From CBDAUN01 sp965214875 (GTDB taxonomy: Bacteria > Pseudomonadota > Gammaproteobacteria > Arenicellales > JAJDZL01): DNA of 64,000 nucleotides. The stretch lies in assembly GCA_965214875.1 (NCBI GenBank), contig OZ243980.1, forward strand, positions 806,001-870,000. The letters run 5' to 3'. This document shows, piece after piece, positions 36,739 to 46,750 of this stretch (its first letter is position 1; each line of letters begins with the position of its first letter). The notes under the pieces were generated by a model. That model saw only the letters and a program-made list of their open reading frames with translations. It was not told the origin of the DNA and made no database searches. Both the position numbers and the translations under genes were made by a program.

Positions 36739-37998
36739 GTGACGAAGAAGTACTCGATATTTTCCTTGCTCCGCAATGCGGCGACCCAGCATCGCAATTG
36801 GGATAAGGTATGGCGCTATCCGGAGCCGAAACCGTCCTATGATGTAGTGATCATCGGCGGCGGCGGCCACGGTCTTGCGACTGCGTACTATCTCGCTAAG
36901 AATTTCGGCATTACCAACGTGGCGGTGCTCGAAAAGGGCTGGCTTGGCGGCGGCAATACTGGTCGAAACACCACGATTGTCCGATCGAACTACTACCTTA
37001 ATGGCAATGCGCATTTTTATGAGCATTCGCTGAAGCTGTGGGAAGGTTTGTCCCAAGAACTAAACTACAACGTCATGTTCAGCCAGCGCGGAGTGCTGAA
37101 TTTGGCGCACAGCGATTCGGAGATGGAAGCGTTTTCGGCGCGCGGCAACGCGATGCGTTTCAATGGAATCGATGCTGAGCTTCTGTTGCCCGATCAGGTC
37201 CGGAAAATGGTGCCGCATCTGGATTGTTCGCAAAATACGCGCTTCCCGATTTTTGGCGGATTGCTTCAGCGACGCGGCGGCACGGCCCGCCATGATGCCA
37301 TTGCCTGGGGCTACGCTCGAGCGGCAGATGCGCTTGGGGTGGACATTATTCAAGATTGCGAGGTGACCGGACTCGGCGTGCAAGGCGGCCGAATCGTCTC
37401 TGTCGAAACCTCGCGCGGCACAATCAAGGCTGGCAAAGTCGGGATTGCGGTCGCCGGCAACTCTAGCAGGGTTGCCGCCATGGCCGGATTGCAGCTTCCG
37501 ATCGAATCGCACGTGCTGCAAGCAATGGTGACCGAACCGCTCAAGCCGATTATCCATACGGTTGTCACGTCGAGCGCGTCGCATGTCTATATCAATCAGA
37601 CAGATAAGGGCGAGGTCTTGTTCGGGGGTGACCTGGATGGCTACAACTCGTATGCGCAGCGGGGCAATTTTCCGAGGGTCGAGTATGTTGTCCAGTCGGT
37701 GCTTACGCTGTTTCCGTGTCTGAGTCGGGTTCGGTTGATGCGAAGCTGGGGCGGCGTGATGGACATGTCGATGGATGGCAGCCCGATCATCTCTAGAACC
37801 CCGATTGATCAGCTGTATCTGAACGCAGGCTGGTGCTATGGCGGATTCAAGGCGACCCCTGGCTCAGGCTGGTGCTTTGCCCATACAATTGCGCAAGACG
37901 AACCGCATCGCTTCAATGCCGAATTTACGCTTGAGCGTTTTAGAGAAGGCCGATTGCTCGACGAAAAAGGCGACGGCGCATTGCCGAACGCGCACTGA
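36739..37998 (+). CDS. soxB: Sarcosine oxidase beta subunit
   Basis: A 419-residue flavoprotein with a GTG start. SoxB is the catalytic subunit of heterotetrameric sarcosine oxidase, oxidatively demethylating sarcosine to glycine. The FAD-binding motif is VVIIGGGGHGLATAYYLAK near residue 36, and the FMN-attachment region GGNTGRNTTIVRSNYY follows near 74. GGVMDMSMDGSPII near 336 and GWCYGGFKATPGSG near 360 are typical of the family. It begins a soxBDAG operon right behind mutT. Confidence 0.95.
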   Translation: MTKKYSIFSLLRNAATQHRNWDKVWRYPEPKPSYDVVIIGGGGHGLATAYYLAKNFGITNVAVLEKGWLGGGNTGRNTTIVRSNYYLNGNAHFYEHSLKLWEGLSQELNYNVMFSQRGVLNLAHSDSEMEAFSARGNAMRFNGIDAELLLPDQVRKMVPHLDCSQNTRFPIFGGLLQRRGGTARHDAIAWGYARAADALGVDIIQDCEVTGLGVQGGRIVSVETSRGTIKAGKVGIAVAGNSSRVAAMAGLQLPIESHVLQAMVTEPLKPIIHTVVTSSASHVYINQTDKGEVLFGGDLDGYNSYAQRGNFPRVEYVVQSVLTLFPCLSRVRLMRSWGGVMDMSMDGSPIISRTPIDQLYLNAGWCYGGFKATPGSGWCFAHTIAQDEPHRFNAEFTLERFREGRLLDEKGDGALPNAH

Positions 37999-38017
37999 CT
38001 TATGATGTGAACCTGCG

Positions 38018-38284
38018 ATGCTTTTGATCCCTTGTCCATGGTGCGGCCATCGCCCGCAGACCGAATTCGCCTACTTAGGCGACGCAACAGTGGAGCGACC
38101 GGAGCCGGATGCTTCCGATGAGCAGTGGTATGACTATGTCTATACGCGCAGCAATCCGCGCGGCGAACATGAGGAATGGTGGCATCACACCGCCGGCTGC
38201 CGGCAGTGGATTCGGGTTAAACGCGACACCATGACCCACAAAGTGCTCAGCAGTCGCACGGCTGCTGCAGTTTCCAAGAATTGA
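38018..38284 (+). CDS. soxD: Sarcosine oxidase delta subunit
   Basis: An 88-residue zinc-binding protein: CPWCGHRPQTEFAYLGDA at the N-terminus, then EEWWHHTAGCRQW with the remaining His and Cys ligands. It is the small structural subunit. It sits 19 bases after soxB and runs up to the soxA start. Confidence 0.95.
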   Translation: MLLIPCPWCGHRPQTEFAYLGDATVERPEPDASDEQWYDYVYTRSNPRGEHEEWWHHTAGCRQWIRVKRDTMTHKVLSSRTAAAVSKN

Positions 38285-38286
38285 TC

Positions 38287-41277
38287 ATGGCGGCGAATCA
38301 GCTCAATCGCCACCATGAAGGCGGTTGCATCGACCGCAACACACGGTTGAAGTTCACATTTGATCGCAAGACCTATACTGGCTACCATGGCGATACGCTC
38401 GCTTCAGCGCTGCTTGCCAATGGCGTGAGGCTGGTGGGGCGCAGCTTCAAGTACCACCGCCGGCGCGGCATATTCGGAATCGGCGTCGAAGAACCGAGCG
38501 CAATGGTTCAAATGCGGGTTGGCGACCGCGCAGAGCCGAACCAGCGCGCAACCGAAATCGAGCTGTTCGATGGCCTGGAAGCGTTTTCGCAAAATAGCTG
38601 GCCACATCTGAAACTGGATGTTGGCGCCATGGCCAATCTGATGTCGCCTTTGCTGCCGGCAGGATTCTACTACAAGACGTTCATGTGGCCGGCTTCAGCT
38701 TGGATGTTTTATGAGCATCATATTCGTCGAGCCGCCGGTTTGGGAAAATCCTCCACCGAACCAGATCCCGACACCTATTCAAAACTCTACCGCTATTGCG
38801 ATGTGCTGATCGTCGGCGCTGGGCCGGCCGGCATTGCCGCCGCCATTTCAGCGGGCCAATCCGGTGCGAACGTTCTTATAGTTGATGAAACGCACGGAGC
38901 CGGAGGCAGAATGCGCTTTGACGAAACCGGCGCATCTGCGGCATCGGCATGGCTCGCGCAATCCGTCGAGGAGCTTGAATCGATGCCGAATGTCGAGATT
39001 CTTCAGCGCACGACTGCGGTAGGATTCTATGACGACAAGATGGTGATCGCATTGGAGAAAGTTGCGGATCACAAGCGTCTTCCCGAACCGCATGAAGATC
39101 GCCAGCGAATGCATTGGATTCGCGCCAGTCAAGTTGTTCTTGCGACAGGCGCGATCGAACGATCTATCGCTTTTCACAACAACGACAAGCCGGGGGTCAT
39201 GCTGGCTTCGGCTGTGCGCGGCTACGCCAATCGATATGCCGTCAGAATCGGCGGACAGGCGGTCGTGTTTACCAATAACGACAGCGCCTATGCAACCATA
39301 TCGGCGTTGCGCAACGCTGGCACAGAGGTCGCGGCGGTGATAGATTGCCGGGCGAATCCAGCTGGCGAAGCGGCTTTAGCCCATGTCGGCGATGCCCGTC
39401 TACTGCAAGGGCATGCGGTAACCCGGGTGAAAGGGTTCTACAAGGTTAGCGCTGTCGAAGTGGGCCGGCTAATTGATGACGACTCGGTGGTTGAGCCGCA
39501 GACGATTGATTGCGACGTATTGTGTGTTTCCGGCGGCTGGAATCCGACGCTTCATCTTTTCTCCCAGGCTCAAGGAAGATTGCGCTATGACTCGCAAACA
39601 GCGGCATTCTATTGCGCTGAAGCTAAGGACGGAATTCACGTTGCCGGCAGCGCGAATGGGGCGGCCTGCGTAAGCGAGTGCATTCGACAAGGTTGCGCAG
39701 CCGGCAAGTCGGCGGCTTCGGATGCCGGATTCGTGGGTGAAACGTCAAGCCAGATGCCGGATATTGACGAGCTTGCGCAGCAGCCGATGAAGCCCATTTG
39801 GAAAATACCGACTGGCTCAGGCGGCGGAAAAAAGCGTTTTGTCGACATACAAAATGATGTCACGGTTGCCGATATCGAATTGGCATCTCGCGAAGGCTAC
39901 TTGTCGGTCGAGCACCTTAAGCGGTACACGACATTGGGCATGGGCACCGACCAAGGCCGTACCAGCAATGTGATTGGGCTGGCGCAAATGGCGAAACTGC
40001 GCGATAAGCCGATTGAAGCGGTTGGACATACAACGTTTCGTTCGCCCTATACCCCGGTTTCTCTCGGCGCAATAGCGGCTGACGAGCATGGTGCGCACAT
40101 GGCGCCTGTCAGGCGAACCGCCCTGCATGACTGGCATGTTCGCCATAACGCCGATATGCAAAATACTGGAATTTGGAAGCGTGCTGCAATGTATCCGAGG
40201 CCAGGGGAGCAAGTCCGCGATACGATTATTCGCGAAACGCTGCACGTGCGCAAGAGTGTTGCTATCGCAGATGTGTCGACGCTTGGAAAAATTGCGGTGC
40301 AGGGCCGCGATGCGGCAGAATTTCTGGAACGGGTTTACATCAATCGGTGGAAGTCGCTTGCTGTTGGCCGCGTCCGCTACGGACTCATGCTGCGCGAGGA
40401 TGGCTTTGTCTTCGATGACGGCACCACGACGCGCATCGACGATTGCGAGTACTACATGACGACAACAACCGCGAATGCGGCCTCAGTCATGTCCCATTTG
40501 GAGTTCTACGCGCAGACGGTGTGGCCGACATTGCATGTTCATCTAACGTCTGTTACCGATCAGTGGTCAGGGTTGGCGCTGGCAGGCCCATGCAGTCGCG
40601 ATGTGCTGAGCGCAGTTGTTGACGGTGGCTCAGTCGACAGCGACGAACTGCCGTATATGGGATTTGTGCAAAGAGCGATTGCCGGGGTCGAAGTGCGAGT
40701 TTTTCGCGTCAGCTTCTCTGGCGAACTTGGCTTTGAAATCCATATGCCCTCTAAGTATGCCGAAAGTGTTTGGGAGGCTTTGCTAGAAGCGGGCAAGCCA
40801 TGGGATATTTCGACCTACGGCTTGGAAGCGCTGTCCGTGTTGCGAATCGAAAAAGGGCATGTTGTCAGCTCGGAGCTTGATGGCCGAACGACTGCGAAGG
40901 ATCTTGGTTTTGAACGAATGATGAAACAGGATGCAGATTTTATCGGCAAGCGGATGGCGCAACGTGAAGCATTACTTGAATCTGGGAGAAAGCAGCTGGT
41001 CGGATTGGCCTCTGCCGATGGTCGTCCGATTCCGCATGGAGCGCAGATTGTAGCGCACAGCGACAGCAAGCCTCCGGCTGAAACCATGGGCCACATCACT
41101 TCGGTATGCTATAGCCCGCATCTTGAAAAGCACATCGCGTTGGCGCTGGTTGTGGATGGCAGGCAGCTGTACGGGAGCATGGTCTATGCCTCGTCGCCGC
41201 TAACGGGCATGTCGGTTCCGGTTGAGATTTCCAATCACATATTTTTCGACCCGACGGGCGAGCGGACGAGGGTTTGA
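38287..41277 (+). CDS. soxA: Sarcosine oxidase alpha subunit
   Basis: About 996 residues from ATG 38287 (a TTG at 38281 overlaps soxD). Domains in order: an N-terminal 2Fe-2S-like fold (YTGYHGDTLASALLANGVRL), a pyridine-nucleotide-type FAD/NAD fold (CDVLIVGAGPAGIAAAISAG near 176) and a C-terminal aminomethyltransferase domain from about 600 (FRVSFSGELGFEIHMPSKYA near 808). It binds NAD and tetrahydrofolate and converts the one-carbon unit to methylene-THF. It is paralogous to the C-terminal piece at 1-696. Confidence 0.95.
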   Translation: MAANQLNRHHEGGCIDRNTRLKFTFDRKTYTGYHGDTLASALLANGVRLVGRSFKYHRRRGIFGIGVEEPSAMVQMRVGDRAEPNQRATEIELFDGLEAFSQNSWPHLKLDVGAMANLMSPLLPAGFYYKTFMWPASAWMFYEHHIRRAAGLGKSSTEPDPDTYSKLYRYCDVLIVGAGPAGIAAAISAGQSGANVLIVDETHGAGGRMRFDETGASAASAWLAQSVEELESMPNVEILQRTTAVGFYDDKMVIALEKVADHKRLPEPHEDRQRMHWIRASQVVLATGAIERSIAFHNNDKPGVMLASAVRGYANRYAVRIGGQAVVFTNNDSAYATISALRNAGTEVAAVIDCRANPAGEAALAHVGDARLLQGHAVTRVKGFYKVSAVEVGRLIDDDSVVEPQTIDCDVLCVSGGWNPTLHLFSQAQGRLRYDSQTAAFYCAEAKDGIHVAGSANGAACVSECIRQGCAAGKSAASDAGFVGETSSQMPDIDELAQQPMKPIWKIPTGSGGGKKRFVDIQNDVTVADIELASREGYLSVEHLKRYTTLGMGTDQGRTSNVIGLAQMAKLRDKPIEAVGHTTFRSPYTPVSLGAIAADEHGAHMAPVRRTALHDWHVRHNADMQNTGIWKRAAMYPRPGEQVRDTIIRETLHVRKSVAIADVSTLGKIAVQGRDAAEFLERVYINRWKSLAVGRVRYGLMLREDGFVFDDGTTTRIDDCEYYMTTTTANAASVMSHLEFYAQTVWPTLHVHLTSVTDQWSGLALAGPCSRDVLSAVVDGGSVDSDELPYMGFVQRAIAGVEVRVFRVSFSGELGFEIHMPSKYAESVWEALLEAGKPWDISTYGLEALSVLRIEKGHVVSSELDGRTTAKDLGFERMMKQDADFIGKRMAQREALLESGRKQLVGLASADGRPIPHGAQIVAHSDSKPPAETMGHITSVCYSPHLEKHIALALVVDGRQLYGSMVYASSPLTGMSVPVEISNHIFFDPTGERTRV

Positions 41278-41278
41278 C

Positions 41279-41785
41279 ATGGTGCTTGCGTTGGAAAAGC
41301 GTCAAATATCCTCGCTGTTCCAGATCAACGGTCTGCGAAATGGCGAAGCTGAAGAATTTTGCAATGCATTCGGCTATTTGAAGCTGCCCGAATCCGGCAG
41401 TTCAGTGCTTGGGCAAGACACTTTGGTGATGTGGAATGGCCCTGGGATGTGGATGATCGAATCCGAAACGGTTGAACCTGCGCAGCTGCGAGTCAGATTG
41501 AAACAAGCGTTTCAGGAAACTGATGCTACGACGGTTGATCTGTCGTCCGCCCGGTCGATTGTAAGGGTGTCCGGACCGAACGCATTGCGCTTGCTCAAGA
41601 AAGGATGCCCGGCGGATGTTGATGCGATGCGTGACCAATCGGTTGTTTCTTCACTGATTGGTCACATCAGCGTCATGATTCGCCGGCATGATGCCGTCTA
41701 TGACATTTATGCGATGCAGACCTTCGGCGATGACCTTTGGCACTGGTTGCGGCACAATGCTCGGGAGTTTGGAATCGGCCAGTAA
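41279..41785 (+). CDS. soxG: Sarcosine oxidase gamma subunit
   Basis: A 168-residue protein starting one base after the soxA stop. It shows the SoxG layout with LVMWNGPGMWMIES near residue 50, VDLSSARSIVRVSGPNALRL near 86 and DDLWHWLRHNAREFG at the end. It closes the soxBDAG operon. Sequence similarity to the other SoxG at 9671 is low but the pattern is shared. Confidence 0.88.
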   Translation: MVLALEKRQISSLFQINGLRNGEAEEFCNAFGYLKLPESGSSVLGQDTLVMWNGPGMWMIESETVEPAQLRVRLKQAFQETDATTVDLSSARSIVRVSGPNALRLLKKGCPADVDAMRDQSVVSSLIGHISVMIRRHDAVYDIYAMQTFGDDLWHWLRHNAREFGIGQ

Positions 41786-42205
41786 GAAAATAGTGCCGGC
41801 GCGTTGAACGATTCAAATGCGACTAGCGGCTTTCGCTATGCGGAAAGCCGTCGCCAGGTTTAGAGAGCCTCGGCGGCCGGCACAAGCTGCGACTGTTGCC
41901 GCGAGTGACGCGAAGGCATGTGCGGCAACGCATGTTGTGCGAAAGAAATAAGACGAAGCGCCGCATGGCGCGGCTCTTTGCGGTGTCGCTGACTGTTCAT
42001 GGCGAACAATTGTGATCAGGCTTATTCAACCTGACGTTGAGGCAGTAGTGGGTTGAATTGCAGCATTTGAATCGGGATTTCTTCTGTGCGCGGGTCGATC
42101 TGACTTTTAGTCGGCCATCTATTCACCATGCTTATCAGTATGTGCAGAATATTTCGTTCTGTCTTGCCGAAGCAAATGATCGCTAGATTGAGACAGCCGC
42201 AGAAG
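41786..42205. other. Non-coding stretch after soxG
   Basis: About 420 bases. A hairpin CGGCTTTC...GAAAGCCG lies near 41827-41850 but lacks a T tract, so it is at best a weak terminator. I looked for a glycine riboswitch because of the sarcosine genes and did not find its conserved core. A short reverse frame (to 42228) has no motif. Confidence 0.35.
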
Positions 42206-43794
42206 TCAAATCTTCTCAGCACGAACATCCAGTAGATTGCGCTCTTTGCGGCCGAATACTAAGCCAACCAGATGAATCGGCTCGCCCTGGTCCCGATACT
42301 TGTTCGCATAGCCGCGTTGCCGCATCTGCGCTATCGCGCCGTCTAGGGCTTGTTCCGTTTTCGCCGCATCTTCCGCCATCTTGAATTCAAGGATAAAGAC
42401 CTGGCCTTGATGCAGTACCGCCATGTCCGACCGACCATGGCTTGACATATCCTCTGCCGTGAGGTTGACCCGAGTGGTCCGGAAACTCATATACAGCAAG
42501 CTCGCATACCAGGATTCATGGCGGCCAAGGTTCCCGCTGTCATGCCATGGATGGGGAATTCCGGCCAGGGTATGCCCGGACTTGCTCCCTGAATGCCTCG
42601 AAATCGTTTTTTGCGAGAAGACGAATCAGCTCTTCTCCTGCCGACCCGGCTTGCTGTCCCCGGCCTGTCATATACTCGGTCAGTCCCTTGTTGAAACTGC
42701 TTTGCACCTCGAAGTTCGGATAGCCTAGACGGAACGAAGTCTGATGGCCTAGACGTTCTTCTTTCGCAATTGTCAGGTATCCGGCCTGGAACAGAAGCGC
42801 AGCGACGCTGAAGTTGTCGAGCTCGAAATTCGAAACGAAGTCAATGTCTGTCACGAGGGTTTCCAGTTCCATCGGACTGATTCCCTTCTCCTTCACTAGC
42901 CGGTACAGAAAACCTGGCTGACCGGTTGCAAACCAATAGGACTGGAATTTGCGTTTTTTGAAGAGCAACAACAGATCGGAAGGGCTGTAGAGTTTATCTT
43001 CCCCAAGCCAGTGATAGCCATTGTACCACCTGCGAATCTCGTCCCGATCGAGTCCGGGGAACTCCGGGGCGAATACGGTGTCCAGATCGTGGTCGGTGTA
43101 TCCGCAGATGGCAGAGAAGGAAGGGTCAAGGCTTATGTCATCAAGGTTGTTGAGTCCCGAAGAAAAACTGGTTTTCGAGAACATGGTGATGCCGGTAACG
43201 AATACAAACCGGACATGCTCGTCGGCATCTTTCAGGATGCCGTACAGCCCTTGAAGACAATCCCGGTTCGCCCGGGCAGTCTCCGGCTTCTCCAATGCGT
43301 CAAGAACCGGCTTGTCGTACTCGTCGATCAAAACGACCACTTGCCGCCCTGTGATTCTGTGCAGGCGACGCAGGATGTTCCGCAGTCGCTGAGGCCCTGT
43401 GCTTGCGGACAGGGCCGGGGCGAGATCATGCTTTTCTTCAAGGCCCTCTAGCTGTTCAATCGCCTCTCCCTCAACTTCCTCAGTGGTGGCGTATCTCCCG
43501 CCGAAGCTGAGCCGTACCACCGGGTGCTTGACGGACCAGTCCCAGTGTTTGTGGATGTCCAGCCCCCGGAACAGCTCCTCGCGGCCTTCGAACAGGGACT
43601 TCAAGGTGCTGAGCAGCAGGCTCTTGCCGAAACGGCGTGGGCGGGAAAGAAAGTAGTATCGCCCCTGCGCGACCAGCTTCCGGATCAGGGGGGGGGGTCT
43701 TGTCGACATAGTAGCATCCCTCGTTGCGCAGGGTGGAGAAGGTCTGGATGCCGAGCGGCAGCTGACGGCGTTCTGCTGGAGATTCTGTGCTCAT
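42206..43794 (-). pseudogene. AAA-ATPase-like / PD-(D/E)XK family protein with two frameshifts
   Basis: The reverse-strand start is ATG 43794, then LPLGIQTFSTLRNEGCYYVDKT, where a run of ten G (43688-43697, plus strand) throws the frame. It continues as LIRKLVAQGRYYFLSRPRRFGKSLLLSTL (ATP-binding segment), VVVLIDEYDKPVLDALE (Walker B-like) and RWYNGYHWLG. A second frame change near 42555 precedes the C-terminal nuclease part (GRSDMAVLHQGQVFILEFKM). This is the widespread AAA-ATPase_like plus PDDEXK_9 family of unknown cellular role. A second dead copy lies at 54178-54630. Confidence 0.85.
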
Positions 43795-44201
43795 GACATG
43801 TATATTAGCATGAGCAAAAAACATTTTTCAGGCCTCGCAGGCGTGATGCTCCAAAGTCGCTAGATCTGTCGCGAAGAACATTGCGACTGAGCTTCCGCTA
43901 ATAACAGCAACGGCTAGCTCTGACGATCACTGAGCTGTACAAAAGCCGCTGGAAAGTTAAACATTTCTTTAATTGGATATGGCTGCCGAAAGCCGCCTTG
44001 CCCGCTTCTATGACTGTTCAGGCAAACGCTCCAATTATCATATTTCCGCCCATTAGCATCAAGGGTTCAGAGTTCTTGGCAGTGGCTCAGTTTGAAAGTT
44101 ATCCCATTTTGCAAGCTGAAATTGCTACAATCGCTGGAATGTGATTTCTATGAGGACATGCAAATGAAATTTTTACCTGATTCACCCCCCCCCTCGCCAA
44201 G

Positions 44202-44954
44202 TTGACAACCCTTCTGCTGCTGGCGGCGGTCTCCCTAGCCGCCGGTCTCGCCCTTGTGGCCGGGCCCGCTGCGGCGCAGACATTCAGGTTCCCCGGTAAC
44301 TTCGACTACCTCACAGTGGTCCTGGAGAACGAGGGCAGGCACTACAGTGAACCTCTCACCTCGCTGAACGGCCCCCTATTCACCGACATGCAAATTCCGT
44401 TTGCTATCAGTGACCTGGACATCGAGGCCAAGGACTGGCCCGGCACCGCGGTCCTCGGGGTAGGCGCCGCATCCCGGTGCGCGTACGGCAGCGGGGAGGC
44501 GACGCGGCTGGTCGGCTTCCACAACGCCACCGGCAAGTACACCCACAAACAGCCCATCGCCGAAGCCTGCACGTACTGGGGCCAGCCAAAATGCTCGAGA
44601 ACAGTCACCGTTCGTGGACGAACGTACACGGCCAATCGTGGAAGCCCTCCCTGTCCGCCGAATCCGCAGCAGGGCGCGGATAATGCGCCGACCGGTCGCC
44701 ATATCTCCTCCACCGGCATGTTCACCGTCCGGATCTGGGGCAAGGTGTGCTACAGCTCTAACAGCGTATGTCGCCCGGCGAGGGAGCCAATACCAAGCAG
44801 AGGCGCGGGTAATGTCGACACAAACGGGTATTTCGCCACCTTCAAGGGGGGAGGCAAGAACTGCGGCCCGCCCATATGGCCCACGCCGGAGGCGCGGGCA
44901 TTGGGCGCCCCGCCCTATGCCGCGTGGTGCGACTTCACCTTTGACATACGGTGA
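44202..44954 (+). CDS. Cysteine-rich secreted protein of unknown function
   Basis: An open frame of 250 codons from TTG 44202. A better start, ATG 44164 (MKFLPDSP), lies out of frame by one base across a run of nine C (44185-44193); ten C would give one continuous protein. The N-terminus is a signal peptide (LTTLLLLAAVSLAAGLALVA, cleavage probably after AAA). The mature part has about eight Cys and motifs such as CAYGSGEATRLVGFHNATG and AAWCDFTFDI, none of which I recognise. G+C is visibly higher than around it, and it carries its own terminator. Confidence 0.6.
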   Translation: MTTLLLLAAVSLAAGLALVAGPAAAQTFRFPGNFDYLTVVLENEGRHYSEPLTSLNGPLFTDMQIPFAISDLDIEAKDWPGTAVLGVGAASRCAYGSGEATRLVGFHNATGKYTHKQPIAEACTYWGQPKCSRTVTVRGRTYTANRGSPPCPPNPQQGADNAPTGRHISSTGMFTVRIWGKVCYSSNSVCRPAREPIPSRGAGNVDTNGYFATFKGGGKNCGPPIWPTPEARALGAPPYAAWCDFTFDIR

Positions 44955-44976
44955 AGCGGCGCTGGCCGAGGCACGG

Positions 44977-45001
44977 AAGGGGCGGCTTCGGCCGCCCTTT
45001 T
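44977..45001 (+). terminator. Rho-independent terminator
   Basis: A perfect hairpin, GGGGCGGC then TTCG then GCCGCCC, is followed by TTTT. It sits 22 bases after the stop of the secreted protein gene and is the clearest intrinsic terminator in the window. Confidence 0.8.
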
Positions 45002-45505
45002 CAATGCCGGTTCCGCCAGCACGGTCGCCGGCCTGTGCGGCGGGCAGCCTGTTCGGGCCGTAGAAGCGTGAAAGGTGCGCCGATGAATTTTCGAGAAACT
45101 TGCGCGTCGCAGCTTTTCCATTCCAAAAGCTTTTCAAATGCCTCCTTGAACTTCTGCTTGCCATTTCCCGAGTCATTGAAAAAGGGAAGTCCATATACTG
45201 AGCAGTGCCGACCTTGGAAAATCATTTCGACTCTGCCTTGCCGATCGGTGTTTTGAAGAAAATCCTGTTTTCATTTTCAGCCCCGCGACAGCCATCCGTT
45301 TCGACAGCTGCTGATTTGTCCATTTTCAGAGGCCGGGTTCGCTATGGGATCCAAGACGCGCCAGGTCAGGTGATCGTCATCGGGCTTTCGGCAAGATCAA
45401 GACCAGATCCGGCTAGAGGCGGCAGTCGCGATGATCTGCCCGCTGTGCGGCAAGCGCGTGGGCCCGATGACGCTGCAAGTCGGATTCTGCGATTTTCAAA
45501 CTGAG
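45002..45505. other. Spacer without a complete gene
   Basis: About 500 bases. One frame near 45431 reads MICPLCGKRVGPMTLQVG, which resembles the start of small HNH nucleases that open with CPLCGR, but the HH and later Cys residues do not follow. It may be a gene remnant. Confidence 0.3.
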
Positions 45506-46750
45506 CTACTGCCGAGTTCTTCCTCTTTCGATCAGATAAGATCGAAAGCTGGGAATGGGGCAAGAGATGGTATCGTCGTCATTGGCCTGCAGTGCCCCCT
45601 GGTGCATAAGGTGGTCCAAATAGCCTGCCGGTGTCATATCTTCCGGAAGTCGCCAGTGAGCGGCCTGATGCGAACTTGTGTGCCTTTCAACACTCTCCAA
45701 AAGCGCGTCGTTGCCGGAGTTGGTCGTCGAGTCTTTCATGACCGCGGCAAGCAGGGCGGTGGATTGTTGCATTTGAGGGCTCATCTGATGTCTATAGTAT
45801 TGTTTGCGCAGTCGCGCTGCGGCAGATGAAACACTCTGCCAATCGACTTGATCAAGTCTTCCGTCGCTATTGGGTTGCACGAGACTTTTTGCGAGTGCTT
45901 GCAGGGAATGGTGCAAATGCCGAGGCCACCCCTCAGCATCACTAGCCAGTCGGTTCAGTTCGTGCTCATTTTTTTCAGTATTGATGCCATAGTGCCTGCA
46001 CCAGCCATAGACTAGATCAAGCGATTCGCTGTCAGAGAGGCAGCCAATGCCAATGGATTTGACCCCGCGCGTCAATCCCAGCGCCTTAGCCTGCTTGATC
46101 GTGCTGCCTAATCCTGCCGCCACGAGCATGATCGGCAATCCGCAGGTTGCCTCGTGTAGCGACTGTAGGGCAAGGATATGCGGCGAAGTTGCTTCGCCCC
46201 CGATGTTTTGAAACTCGTCGATGGCTAGGATCAACGGCGTTTCCCAGCGTTCCGGTGGCATTCTGTCTGCTAGCTCCATTACGGAACTAGGCGGATGCGA
46301 TGCCGCTTCGTCACGGTTCAGGCTAGCGTTGATCAAGCCGAGGTTGATTGTGCCGCGGATGCGGCAAGACAGCGTACGCAATCGCTCAGTCCATTTACTC
46401 GTATTCAGATTGGAAAGTTTTTCTATCCGATTGAGACAGCGACTTGGGGCGGCCATAAAATCAGCGCTGTTTTCGTATAGCAGACGTGGTTGCCCTGTGG
46501 ACTGTTCATCGGCATGCAGCCTGCGGCCGAGCTCGCTCAAAAGGGAGCTCTTGCCCGCTCCAGGGGCGCCGTATACGATATGCGAGCGTTTGCTCAGGCT
46601 TCTGTGCAGGCCTCTTTCGAAGTGGACCCATAGGTCGCGGGCTTGATTTGCAATCAAATCCAACTCCGCTTGCCGCCCAGCAAAATACGGCGGGTCGGCG
46701 CCTTCGGATTGCGTGATGAATCGTTGGAGTTCTTCAAGATCAATGGTCAT
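45506..46750 (-). CDS. P-loop ATPase of the ORC/STAND type, function unknown
   Basis: A 414-residue reverse-strand protein. The N-terminal segment PPYFAGRQAELDLI is followed by Walker A GAPGAGKSSLLSELG near residue 61 and Walker B LILAIDEFQNIGG near 172, then LPIMLVAAGLGST (sensor region). The C-terminal third is helical and polar with a likely winged-helix region. The layout resembles Cdc6/ORC-like or STAND ATPases that sense a partner molecule. It is complete and isolated, so a role in defence or in control of a mobile element is possible but unproven. Confidence 0.65.
   Translation of the reverse strand: MTIDLEELQRFITQSEGADPPYFAGRQAELDLIANQARDLWVHFERGLHRSLSKRSHIVYGAPGAGKSSLLSELGRRLHADEQSTGQPRLLYENSADFMAAPSRCLNRIEKLSNLNTSKWTERLRTLSCRIRGTINLGLINASLNRDEAASHPPSSVMELADRMPPERWETPLILAIDEFQNIGGEATSPHILALQSLHEATCGLPIMLVAAGLGSTIKQAKALGLTRGVKSIGIGCLSDSESLDLVYGWCRHYGINTEKNEHELNRLASDAEGWPRHLHHSLQALAKSLVQPNSDGRLDQVDWQSVSSAAARLRKQYYRHQMSPQMQQSTALLAAVMKDSTTNSGNDALLESVERHTSSHQAAHWRLPEDMTPAGYLDHLMHQGALQANDDDTISCPIPSFRSYLIERGRTRQ

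Noticed and set aside
41786..42205. Glycine riboswitch or other metabolite switch near the sarcosine oxidase operons
   Set aside because: The conserved core and tandem arrangement are not present upstream of soxB or downstream of soxG.
45431..45520. CPLCGK motif as a small HNH nuclease
   Set aside because: The following HH and second Cys pair are missing and the frame soon loses resemblance; at most a remnant.
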